Shown: one piece after another, positions 36,701-45,050 of the stretch
How the letters are laid out: each line of letters starts with the position of its first letter
Numbering within the stretch: the first letter of the stretch is position 1
Origin: Ktedonobacter racemifer DSM 44963
Lineage (GTDB): Bacteria > Chloroflexota > Ktedonobacteria > Ktedonobacterales > Ktedonobacteraceae
Assembly (NCBI RefSeq): GCF_000178855.1
Contig: NZ_ADVG01000004.1
Location: forward strand, 2,542,001-2,606,000
Reading direction: 5' to 3'
DNA: 64,000 nt
Program-made: the position numbers and the translations under genes
Notes under the pieces: model-generated
What the model was told of the DNA's origin: nothing
Seen by the model: only the letters and a program-made list of their open reading frames with translations
Databases searched by the model: none

Positions 36701-37381
36701 TCAATCCCTTCGTTCAAGAGATTGGGATATCGGAACGAGAAGATCATCTGCGGGATGCTTGCGCTTTTCTTGAAGCAACGTTACCAGGTAGCCGTGAAAC
36801 TGTGGGATCACCGACCCCAAATGCTCAGGAGCCTCGGCAGAGCCCTCGGACTCAACGATCACATTTGACCATGTATGGAACTTTTCGTGATCAGCAGCAG
36901 GGATACCGAGCATCTCGGTAATCACCATCAGAGGCAGCCGATACGCAAAATGCTCAATCAGTTCCATTTCTCCTTTCTCCTGGACCGTATCGAGGAGTTC
37001 ATCAATAATAGCTTGAACATGTTCGTGCCACTGTTCGATCAGCCGCGGTGTAAAGGAAAGATTCATTAATGAATGCAGTCGGGTGTGATCGGGCACATCA
37101 GAAGCGACCAGACTCTGACTGAGTCCCCTGGCAATAAAGTCCAGTTCCACCTTCGAAAGTATCTGGGCTCATGCTTCAGCCGAGTAGATGTTGCGTCTAT
37201 CCTTGACGAAGCGTCCATCCCGTAACACTGCGTCAACATCTTCAGAGCGCGTGATCATCCAGCCCTTTCGACCGTTCGGCATGGTGATCTCGTGAACCGG
37301 ATCATGTATACGCAGTTGAGCAAACGGCGGAAAGGGATCGGCTTTAAAGGTGGGCGTGGCAAAGTCGAGTGCTGATTCCAT
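36701..37381 (-). pseudogene. Cytochrome P450, nonsense codon and 3' truncation
   Basis: From ATG 37381 (AAAGGAGATAGGAC upstream) the frame reads as a bacterial class I P450 N-terminus: DPFPPFAQLRIHDPVHEI, GWMITRSEDVDAVLRDGRF. It meets TGA at 37169-37171 after NIYSAEA and continues in the same frame with QILSKVELDFIARGLSQSLV, ASDVPDHTRLHSLMNLSFTP and LPLMVITEMLGIPAADHEKF. Homology stops near 36738 (HPADDLL). The I-helix, ExxR and heme-Cys regions are absent. About 400 residues are expected and about 215 remain. It is the second gene of the cluster after the aldehyde dehydrogenase. Confidence 0.8.
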
Positions 37382-37508
37382 GTCCTATCTCCTTTGAATT
37401 TCTTCTCCATGCTTCGAGCAGTATGGCCTCCCTGTCTTTCGTCATGGTGCTTGCCTTTCTGACCACCCGATCTTCTCAGATGAACTGGCCAGAGCCTCCA
37501 AGGATCAT

Positions 37509-38993
37509 CTACAGGCCAGGAACTGCCCTCTCCTCTGCAGCAAAAGCAGGCGGTCGTTCCGGCGGGAGAAGGATCGATTTCAGTTCAAAGTACTCCTCCA
37601 ATCCTTCTCGTCCTAACTCCCGCCCGATGCCCGATTGCTTCCAACCGCCGAAGGGAGCAGCCGGGTCGAGTCCAGCGTTGTTGATCCCAATGGTGCCCGT
37701 TTGTATGCGGCGCGCGAGAGCAATCCCACGGGCCTGATCTGCCGTCCAGACCGATCCGCTGAGCCCGTAGGCCGAGTCATTGGCCAGGGCGATGGCTTCC
37801 TCCTCGTCTGCGTAGGGGAGGACGACCAGCACCGGGCCGAAGATTTCTTCCTGGGCGATGCGCATGGAACTGTTGACATCAACGAAGACGGTTGGCTCCA
37901 CAAACCAGCCTTTTGTCATGGCTGGAGGATGCTTGCCTCCAACAGCAATCTTCGCTCCTTCCGCCAGTCCAGAGGCAATATACCCATCTACACGGTCGCG
38001 CTGGCGCTGGGTGACCAGCGGCCCAATTTCGGTGTGCGGATCGAGCGGATTCCCTACGCGCAAGGTACGCACGCGCTCGACAAGGGCTTCGGTGATTTCA
38101 GCGTAACGAGTCTGCGGAACCAGGAGACGCGTCTGCGCGATACAGGTCTGTCCATTATTTGGCAATGCCCTGTAGATCAGGGGCGTGATTATCTGATCCA
38201 GAGCGACATCATCAAGCAAGATGGCGGCAGATTTGCCGCCCAGTTCACAACTCACATGCTTGAGCGTCTGCCCACAGAGAGCAGCCACGCGCTTGCCCAC
38301 TGCCGTGCTGCCGGTGAAAGCAATTTTGTCGACATCTGGGTGGGTCACCAGATGCTCGCTGGCCTCTCGACCCGCCGGGAGAATGCTCATGACTCCCTGA
38401 GGCAGGCCAATCTCTTGCAGGATTTCCCCCAGGATGTAGGAGTGCAGTGGTGTCGCCGAGTCCGGCTTGAGGATGACGCTACATCCAGCGAGCAAGGCTG
38501 GAGCCAGCTTGAAAAACGACAGGCTCAGTGGGTAATTCCAGGGTACGATGGCTCCCACCACCCCGACCGGCTCACGCAGCACTAACGCCTTGCTAAAAAG
38601 TCCGGGGCGGACCTCCTCGAACGGGTAGGTCGAGCCGAGATCGAGGTAATAATCGAGCAACGCCGCAGCCACTTCGGCCTGAATGGCTGAGATAAGCGAG
38701 TAGGGTGAGCCGACTTCCTCGGATTGCGTACGCGCGAAGTCCAGTTCATGCGCACGCAGTCCAGCCGCCAGTTTGCGCAGGATACCAATCCGTTCCGCCA
38801 CCGGCATATGCGGCCAGGGACCGTGATCCTGGGACGCACGGGCAACCGCCACCGCCCGATCGATATCTCGCGTTGAGCAGTCTGGTATCTGGGCAATGAC
38901 CTCTTCAGTCAGAGGCGAAATGACCTGAAGCACCGAGGGGGTCGCGGGAGCATCCCATTTCCCTCCGATAAGCAAACGGTCGTAGCTTTGCAT
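37509..38993 (-). CDS. NAD(P)-dependent aldehyde dehydrogenase
   Basis: 494 residues, the full ALDH length. It has the catalytic Glu in SCELGGKSAAILLDD, the catalytic Cys in NNGQTCIAQTR, the nucleotide loop KIAFTGSTAVGKRV, and the Asn of VPWNYPLSLSFFKLAPAL. ATG 38993 follows AGAAGGAGATTCT. It is the first gene of the minus-strand oxidation cluster and would turn an aldehyde product (for example from the GMC enzyme) into a carboxylate. The best-matching branch is betaine-/aromatic-aldehyde dehydrogenase-like, but substrate assignment is not safe. Confidence 0.9.
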   Translation of the reverse strand: MQSYDRLLIGGKWDAPATPSVLQVISPLTEEVIAQIPDCSTRDIDRAVAVARASQDHGPWPHMPVAERIGILRKLAAGLRAHELDFARTQSEEVGSPYSLISAIQAEVAAALLDYYLDLGSTYPFEEVRPGLFSKALVLREPVGVVGAIVPWNYPLSLSFFKLAPALLAGCSVILKPDSATPLHSYILGEILQEIGLPQGVMSILPAGREASEHLVTHPDVDKIAFTGSTAVGKRVAALCGQTLKHVSCELGGKSAAILLDDVALDQIITPLIYRALPNNGQTCIAQTRLLVPQTRYAEITEALVERVRTLRVGNPLDPHTEIGPLVTQRQRDRVDGYIASGLAEGAKIAVGGKHPPAMTKGWFVEPTVFVDVNSSMRIAQEEIFGPVLVVLPYADEEEAIALANDSAYGLSGSVWTADQARGIALARRIQTGTIGINNAGLDPAAPFGGWKQSGIGRELGREGLEEYFELKSILLPPERPPAFAAEERAVPGL

Positions 38994-39308
38994 AGAATCT
39001 CCTTCTGTTGTCCTGAAAAGCCTGCGAAAGGCTCTTCAGAGCGTGTGAACAACGAGCATCATCGCAACGAAAAAGCAGAACGAATGAACCATCCTCTTCC
39101 TCTCAGAAGAGAGATTCCGGTTGTCAGACAAAAGTACTTCGCTTGACAAACGGTGAAAAACGTTCTAAGGTTCCTTCATCAACTTGTTCTGAGGATACCT
39201 GATATCCTTGGCAAGGGCTATGGGTTTATTGCGCGATTCTTGAGCGCTGCTTGAGCCATTTTTGAGCGTTTCTTGCTTACCCTTGTGCGTGGGAAGTAGT
39301 GAACAAAG
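38994..39308. other. Divergent promoter region
   Basis: 315 bases between the aldehyde dehydrogenase (minus) and the STAND gene (plus). No gene is evident. It should hold promoters for both directions. Confidence 0.5.
39143..39171 (+). promoter_or_regulatory. Candidate promoter for the STAND gene
   Basis: TTGACA (39143) with a 17-bp spacer and TAAGGT (39166). The -35 is perfect; the -10 is weak. It would give a leader of about 130 nt before ATG 39309. Confidence 0.35.
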
Positions 39309-42300
39309 ATGAACCTGGAACGCTTTCGCGAGAAAGTACGCTACTACCGCCCTCTGACCGAGAGGACACAGGAAGACCTGGCCAAAGCGCTTGGCCTGAG
39401 TCCTTATGTCTTGAGCCACAAACTTCATGGGACAAGAAACGCACGCTTGACCCACCGCGAGGTACAAGCGATCGTCAAAACGTTGGTCGAGTGGGGAGCT
39501 ATGACCAGGCAAGCTGAAGCACGTGAACTCCTGGAACTGATGGATTGTCCAGATTTTCTCCCTGACGAGTGGAACGCCCCCCCGTTCAAGTGGCTCGAGG
39601 CCACCACGAGCACTCCCAGTGGTCCACTGAGTCACACTCCAAGCCCAGGCGTTGAGCATGCCGTTCCTGTGCAACCAGGCAGGGTAACGCGGCCTCTCGC
39701 CCGTGAGAGCAGGCAGGAGGCGATCGCATCCCCACCTCTGCGTAGGGACTGGGGGGAGGCCATTGACGTCAGCGCGTTTTACGGGCGTGAGAGCGAACTG
39801 GTCGAGTTAGAGCGGTGGATTGTCGATGAGCGTTGCCGCCTGGTCGCCCTACTGAGTCGAGGTGGATATGGGAAGACCGCGCTCTCGGTCAAGCTGACCC
39901 AACAGATCGCGCACCATTTCGATGTGGTGATCTGGCGCTCGCTGCAAAATGCCCCCCCGCTGGAGCGCTTGTTGGCCGACTACCTCACGTTCCTCTCAGA
40001 GCAGCACACAACTGACCTCCCGGAGAGCACGGGTGAGCGCATGACGCTCCTGCTTGAGTACCTGCGCACCGCTCGTTGCCTGCTGGCGCTGGATAATGTC
40101 GAAACGCTCTTCCAGGAACGGAGCCGCGCAGGGACGTATCGAGCAGGGTATGAAGCGTATGGCCAGTTCTTCCAACGGGTAGGTCAGACCGCTCACCAAA
40201 GCTGCCTGCTGCTGACCAGCCGCGAGAAACCCAAGGAATTGGCTCCGCTTGAAGGGGACCACGCGCCCGTCCGGACAATGACATTGGCTGGTTTAGAGCT
40301 GGAGGCTTGCCGACAAATCCTCAAGGACAGCAATCTGGCTGGGACAGAGGGGGAATATAGGAGTCTGGCTGATCGCAGCGCGGGCAATCCCCTAGCGCTG
40401 AAGATGGTCGCTGCCACGATTCGCGATCTCTTCGGTGGGAATATCACGGAGTTCCTCAGCCAGGGAACTGTCCTGTTTGGGGGCATGCGCGGGTTACTCG
40501 ACCAGCAGTTTGAGCATCTCTCCGCCCTCGAAGAAGCCCTCCTCTTCTGGCTCGCCCTCGCACGGGAACCGCTGGCGCTAGCAGAGCTGGTCTCCGAGAG
40601 CCTCTCCCCTCTGCCGGGCAAGGAACTCCTAGAGGCGCTCGGGGCGCTCAGGCGGCGCTCCCTGCTGGAAAGAGGGGAAGCAGGAGCGGTGTTTACGCTT
40701 CATCCAGTGGTGATGGAGTATGTGGCGGAGCGTCTGGTAGAGCAAGTGGCCCAGGAGATCACGACCGGCCACCTGGAGCTTGTGCTCAGCCATTGTCTGA
40801 TGAAGGCCCAGACCAAAGAGTACGTGAGGCACGCTCAGGCCGAGCTCCTGCTCAAACCTGTGCTCGCTAGGCTGCGCACGCTGCTCAAAAGCGAGCAGGT
40901 CATTGAGCAGCAGCTCAGGCAGGCTCTGGCCACCGTCAGAAGCCGATCGTGGGAGGAACAGGGATATGGCGGGGGCAATGTAATCAACTTGCTCGCTCAA
41001 CTGAGAGGGACGTTACGCGGGTACGATTTCTCCCACCAGCGCATCCGGCAAGCCTATTTGGCGGGAGTAGAGCTCCAGGAGGCGAATTTTGCTGCGTCAC
41101 ATTTTGAGCAGTCCGTCTTTAGCGAACCGTTCAGTGCTATTTACTGTGTGGCCTTCAGCCCCGATGGTCAGTGCTTAGCCGGAGGGAGTATGAATGGGGA
41201 GATAGGCGTGTGGCAAGTGGCCCGTTGGAAGCAACTCATGACCCTCAGTGGTCACCTCGGCTGGGTCTGGTCGGTGGCCTTTCGTCCTGATGGGGCTCGC
41301 CTGGCCAGCGGCGGTGAAGACCGGTTAGTGAGGTTGTGGGAAGTGAGCACGGGGCAGTGCCTGAAGACGCTACAAGGACATACGGATTGGGTTCGATCGG
41401 TGGCCTTTAGCCCCGATGGGGCTCGCCTGGCCAGTAGCAGTAACGACGGAACGGTCAAGCTCTGGGAGGTGAGCACAGGGCAGTGCCTCACAACGTTCCA
41501 GGGCCATACAGGCCGGGTCTGGTCGGTGGCCTTTAGCCCCGATGGTACTCGCCTGGCCAGTAGCAGTGACGACGGAACGGTCAGGCTATGGGAGGTGAGC
41601 ACAGAGCAATGCCTCGCCACATTGCAGGGGCATACGGGTCGGGTCTGGTCGGTGGCCTTCAGTGCTGATAGTGCAACCCTCGGCAGTGGCAGCAACGACC
41701 AGATGGTCAAGCTGTGGGAGGTGAACACAGGAAAGTGCCTCACAACGTTGCAAGGGCACACCGATTGGGTCCGGTCGGTCGCTTTTAGCCCCGATGGGGC
41801 TCGCCTTGCCAGTGGCAGTCACGATCGGACGGTGCGGGTGTGGGAGGTGAGCACAGGGCAGTGCCTCACGACGCTGCAGGGCCATACAGGCCAGGTCTGG
41901 GCCGTGGCTTTTAGCCCCAATGGTACTCGCCTGGCCAGTGGGAGCTACGACGGAACAGTCAGGCTGTGGGAGGTGAGCACGGGGCAATGCCTCGCCACGT
42001 TGCAGGGGCATGCTATTTGGAGCACGTCGGTGTCCTTCAGCCCCGACCGCTCTCGTTTCGCAACAGGGGGTCACGACGGGACCGTGAAGCTGTGGGAGGT
42101 GAGCACGGGAAAGTGCCTGAAGACGCTGCGGGGTCACACGAGCTGGGTGGGATCAGTAGGCTTCAGCCTTGATGGGACGCTCCTCGCCAGTGGCAGTCAC
42201 GATCGGACGGTGAGGGTGTGGGAGGTGAGCACGGGAAAGTGCCTGAAGACGCTACAAGGACATACAGATTGGGTCCGGTCGGTGACGTTCAGCCCCGATG

Positions 42301-43022
42301 GTTCTCGCCTGGCCAGTGGGAGCTACGATACGACGGTCAGGACATGGGAGGTGAGCACGGGAAAGTGCCTCCAGACGCTGCGGGGTCATACCAGCTGGGT
42401 GGGATCAGTAGGCTTCAGCCTTGATGGGACGCTCCTCGCCAGTGGCAGTCATGATCGGACGGTGAGGGTGTGGGAGGTGAGCACGGGAAAGTGCCTGAAG
42501 ACGCTACAAGGACACACGGATTTGGTCCGGTCAGGGGCTTTCAGCCCCGATGGTACTGTGCTTGCCAGCGGCAGTGATGATCGGACGGTGAGGGTGTGGG
42601 ACGTGAGTACGGGGCAGTGCCTCAAGATACTGCAAGGGCATACGGGTTGGGTAGAGTCAGTCATCTTCAGCCCTGATGGCGCCACGCTTGCCAGTGGTGG
42701 GCATGACGGAACGGTGAGGGTGTGGGAGGTGAGCAGCGGAGCGTGCCTCAAAACGTTACACAGACATCCTGGCCGGATATGGGCAGTGGTCTTTAGCCCC
42801 GATGGGAGTCTGGTGCTGAGCGCAAGTGAGGACAGAACCATTCTCTGCTGGAATGTACGGACAGGCGAGTGCGTGAGCATGGTGAGAAACAGGCTCTACG
42901 AGGGGATGAACATCACCGGTATTACTGGCTTGACCGAAGCGCAAAAAGCGACGCTCAGAGCGTTGGGGGCGGTAGAGGATTCTCCTGTGAAAATCACCCA
43001 GCCAACTCGACAGGGGTGGTAG
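39309..43022 (+). CDS. HTH-NB-ARC-WD40 STAND protein
   Basis: 1237 residues. The N-terminus (10-60) is an XRE-like HTH (TQEDLAKALGLSPYVLSHKL). A STAND NTPase follows (about 155-420): Walker A SRGGYGKTALSVKL, Walker B CLLALDNVETL, LLLTSREKPKEL (sensor) and SAGNPLALKMVA (GxP-type motif). After a helical region and a short pentapeptide-like stretch (LRGYDFSHQRIRQAYLAGV) come 14 WD40 repeats of 42 residues (about 608-1200), enough for two seven-blade propellers. Repeats 9 and 11 are identical in sequence and a 252-bp unit is duplicated around 42141 and 42393. Such proteins act as nucleotide-switched sensors; the HTH may bind DNA or other proteins. The last residues overlap an antisense transposase-like remnant, so the C-terminus may be altered. 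Confidence 0.88.
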   Translation: MNLERFREKVRYYRPLTERTQEDLAKALGLSPYVLSHKLHGTRNARLTHREVQAIVKTLVEWGAMTRQAEARELLELMDCPDFLPDEWNAPPFKWLEATTSTPSGPLSHTPSPGVEHAVPVQPGRVTRPLARESRQEAIASPPLRRDWGEAIDVSAFYGRESELVELERWIVDERCRLVALLSRGGYGKTALSVKLTQQIAHHFDVVIWRSLQNAPPLERLLADYLTFLSEQHTTDLPESTGERMTLLLEYLRTARCLLALDNVETLFQERSRAGTYRAGYEAYGQFFQRVGQTAHQSCLLLTSREKPKELAPLEGDHAPVRTMTLAGLELEACRQILKDSNLAGTEGEYRSLADRSAGNPLALKMVAATIRDLFGGNITEFLSQGTVLFGGMRGLLDQQFEHLSALEEALLFWLALAREPLALAELVSESLSPLPGKELLEALGALRRRSLLERGEAGAVFTLHPVVMEYVAERLVEQVAQEITTGHLELVLSHCLMKAQTKEYVRHAQAELLLKPVLARLRTLLKSEQVIEQQLRQALATVRSRSWEEQGYGGGNVINLLAQLRGTLRGYDFSHQRIRQAYLAGVELQEANFAASHFEQSVFSEPFSAIYCVAFSPDGQCLAGGSMNGEIGVWQVARWKQLMTLSGHLGWVWSVAFRPDGARLASGGEDRLVRLWEVSTGQCLKTLQGHTDWVRSVAFSPDGARLASSSNDGTVKLWEVSTGQCLTTFQGHTGRVWSVAFSPDGTRLASSSDDGTVRLWEVSTEQCLATLQGHTGRVWSVAFSADSATLGSGSNDQMVKLWEVNTGKCLTTLQGHTDWVRSVAFSPDGARLASGSHDRTVRVWEVSTGQCLTTLQGHTGQVWAVAFSPNGTRLASGSYDGTVRLWEVSTGQCLATLQGHAIWSTSVSFSPDRSRFATGGHDGTVKLWEVSTGKCLKTLRGHTSWVGSVGFSLDGTLLASGSHDRTVRVWEVSTGKCLKTLQGHTDWVRSVTFSPDGSRLASGSYDTTVRTWEVSTGKCLQTLRGHTSWVGSVGFSLDGTLLASGSHDRTVRVWEVSTGKCLKTLQGHTDLVRSGAFSPDGTVLASGSDDRTVRVWDVSTGQCLKILQGHTGWVESVIFSPDGATLASGGHDGTVRVWEVSSGACLKTLHRHPGRIWAVVFSPDGSLVLSASEDRTILCWNVRTGECVSMVRNRLYEGMNITGITGLTEAQKATLRALGAVEDSPVKITQPTRQGW
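42141..42522 (+). repeat. Recent 252-bp duplication within WD40 repeats
   Basis: The DNA of repeats 8-9 and 10-11 is nearly identical over about 130-170 bp at a spacing of 252 bp (two 126-bp units): for example AGCTGGGTGGGATCAGTAGG at 42141 and 42393. Other repeats have diverged, so this pair was copied recently. Confidence 0.8.
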
Positions 43023-43165
43023 GGATGGTCTCTTCCATGGAAAGATGAACCTGGTAGCCCGGTCGCTCTAAGCGGCGGACGAGTTGGTTCGTCACGCTCT
43101 TGTGTTTCCGTTGGTCGTTATCGTCTTGAGGTAGCCAGGTGTACTGGCTACTTCGGTTATCCGTT
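42994..43165 (-). pseudogene. Possible IS110-type transposase C-terminal scar
   Basis: The minus frame reads YTWLPQDDNDQRKHKSVTNQ and LVRRLERPGYQVHLSMEE, then TTPVELAG and stop. The RRLERPGYQV part resembles the ending of the intact IS110 transposase at 46913 (QRLKRLGYQITQ). Weak evidence; it may be chance. Confidence 0.25.
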
Positions 43166-43578
43166 CTAAATATGTCCATCTTGTTCGCTTCTGTCAAAAT
43201 GTCATCAAATGAACAAATATGAGATAGCCGTATTATATTACTAAACGAGCACCTCATTTTTCGGGGTTCCCAAGGGCTTTTTGGTACTCTGTGCTCGTTT
43301 CATTTCAGGGTTGTAATATTGGAGTTTAGTTAAATTTGCTAAGAAATGGCTAGCAGAGCCGTTCTATGTCCTTTCGCTTGTAAATAGCTCAAGCCGCTTC
43401 TAGCCTGGCTTCATAAGAATTTTGTCTAAACTCCAAAGAATTATGACAGCTACCCTAGACAACTTTTTGGAAAGATCAGAAGCTATCACCTACCACTTAT
43501 TGGGTACATGACCGTTTTCTCCATGCCGAATATGACGGATGAGAGAGTTCTCAAACAGGAGAGGGGGAGAAAAGATAG
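43023..43578. other. AT-rich intergenic region
   Basis: Apart from the possible transposase scar at its start I see no gene. It is clearly AT-richer than its surroundings, including TATTATATTACTAAACGAGC near 43231, and leads into the zinc-finger gene. Confidence 0.45.
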
Positions 43579-43854
43579 ATGTGGAACGACACCAGACAAG
43601 AGAACAGTGCTAGTGCCAAGTGTTCCTTCTGTGGCAAAGGTCGAGTTCAGATCAATCGACTCACTGCGGGGCCGGGCGGTATATACATCTGTAATGAATG
43701 CTTTGATCTCTACCGCGAGCACATTGCAAATATGGAAGGTGCATCAGTGACAATGGAGAACATCAGCAAGGTATGTAGCACATGTGAAACTCGTGTTCCT
43801 GCAAGCCACCACTACTGCCACAATTGTGATTCTCAATTCACCCAGGAAACGTGA
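43579..43854 (+). CDS. Stand-alone ClpX-type zinc-finger protein
   Basis: 91 residues. The front is the C4 zinc finger found at the N-terminus of ClpX: CSFCGKGRVQINRLTAGPGG followed by YICNECFDLYREHI. The back carries a second four-Cys/His ribbon (CSTCETRVPASHHYCHNCDS). There is no AAA+ domain. In ClpX this finger dimerises and binds adaptors or substrates, so a free copy could act as adaptor, inhibitor or small regulator. ATG 43579 has GAGGGGGAGAAAAGATAG before it. An IS6 element starts 2 bases after the stop, so the native 3' context is gone. Confidence 0.75.
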   Translation: MWNDTRQENSASAKCSFCGKGRVQINRLTAGPGGIYICNECFDLYREHIANMEGASVTMENISKVCSTCETRVPASHHYCHNCDSQFTQET

Positions 43855-43856
43855 GG

Positions 43857-44713
43857 GCATTGTCAACTTATTTATAAAAACGAAATATACTGGTGAGCTA
43901 TAGGAGAAAAGCAATAAAAGGGTAATGAGAAGTGGGGAGGTAGAGGAGTTATACGACCTGCTTGACTCTAGTTACCTCATGCCATTGCTGGAATCGGCCC
44001 TGCAAAAGGGCACGGTACTCCCCAGCAGGGAAACGATGCCTTCGTGGTTGGAAATGTCCAGCGATGGGTCCAAAGGCCGAAAGAAAGCGTTGTGCGTGTT
44101 TGGCCGATTTAAACCGCCGCATTTTCTTCTCTCGTAGTCGCGTCGGTGGATGTGAGTTTTTCGCTCGATTGTTCAAGCCTTTGTGTTGCCGATGCTCCAC
44201 GCCAGGCATGATCTCGCGTTTCGCTGCTCCATAGCTCTTCAATGTATCGGTAATGATCACGCGCGGGACGTATTGCAACCCTTTGAGGAGCTTGCGAAAG
44301 AACTTTTTGGCCGCCTGCTTGTTGCATCGGCTCTGCACCAGGATGTCCAGCACGTTGCCGTACTGATCAACAGCTCTCCACAAATAATGGGTTTTGCCAT
44401 TGATTTTCAGGTACACCTCGTCCATATGCCATGTATCTCCCGTTTTCGGACGGCGACGGCGCAGTTCGTTCGCGTAGGTCTGCTCAAACTCAAGCACCAC
44501 TGCCGCACGGTTTCATAGCTCACGACGATTCCGCACTGTTCCAGAAGCTCTTCCACATCGCGAAAACTGAGGGAAAAACGGAAATACAGCCACACTGCGT
44601 GACTGATGATTTCAGGTGGGAAGCGAAAGCCTTTGTAGCTTGGAGCAGGGGTGTTTGTTTTCATGCAGCTATTCTAGCACATTGTTCAGCTACTTTCCCA
44701 AGTTGACAATACC
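43857..44713 (-). mobile_element. IS6-family element (857 bp)
   Basis: Ends GGCATTGTCAACTT (43857) and AAGTTGACAATACC (44700-44713) are inverted copies with one mismatch. The transposase inside is broken. The left end touches the stop of the zinc-finger gene; the right end touches a solo IS5-type terminus. Confidence 0.8.
43949..44664 (-). pseudogene. IS6-family transposase, frameshifted and missing catalytic Glu
   Basis: First frame from 44664: YKGFRFPPEIISHAVWLYFR, SLSFRDVEELLEQCGIVVSY and VRQWC. It then shifts by one base near 44490 to FEQTYANELRRRRPKTGDTW, HMDEVYLKINGKTHYLWRAV, RVIITDTLKSYGAAKREI and GLNNRAKNSHPPTR. IS6 proteins have Glu in NNRAENSHQPTR; here it is Lys, so the DDE triad is broken in addition to the frameshift. 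Confidence 0.8.
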
Positions 44714-44715
44714 TT

Positions 44716-44731
44716 CAGTTTTCGGATAAGC
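44716..44731. repeat. Solo IS5-type terminus
   Basis: CAGTTTTCGGATAAGC is identical to the outer end of the IS5 element at 20407-21347. No second end or transposase is adjacent. Confidence 0.55.
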
Positions 44732-44733
44732 AC

Positions 44734-45050
44734 CAAGAGGTACCCGGCCTGAAAGGTTAGATTCCTCTACGTGCTTCTAGAAAAGAGCGACAACTGGCGG
44801 TGCAAACAGGTACCTGGAGACAGCTTCGGGCTCACGCTTCTGTTCATAATTTGGAGTCCGTTCTCACTCTGGCCGCGATCTCTCTCCAGTATATCCTCTT
44901 TCATCCCTGGTGGTGCCCCGCGCCGGGGCATGCTGCTTCGGGCAAAATGGTCTCGACGGCTCCATTGGGTCAGATGTGGTGCTTTGCATCTCCATATCTT
45001 GTCAATGGAGCCTGATTTTTGCAAGTCTCTCCCACTTTCACCAGTTAATG
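44734..45050. other. Gap with a GC hairpin, no gene
   Basis: Contains TGCCCC-GCGCC-GGGGCA (about 44913-44930) in a context (CTTTCATCCC before, CATG after) resembling that of the hairpin at 48392-48411. Possibly the edge of another IS110-type element. Confidence 0.4.

Noticed and set aside
37635..38585. 316-codon plus-strand frame
   Set aside because: Antisense to the intact aldehyde dehydrogenase; no motif, no ribosome site.
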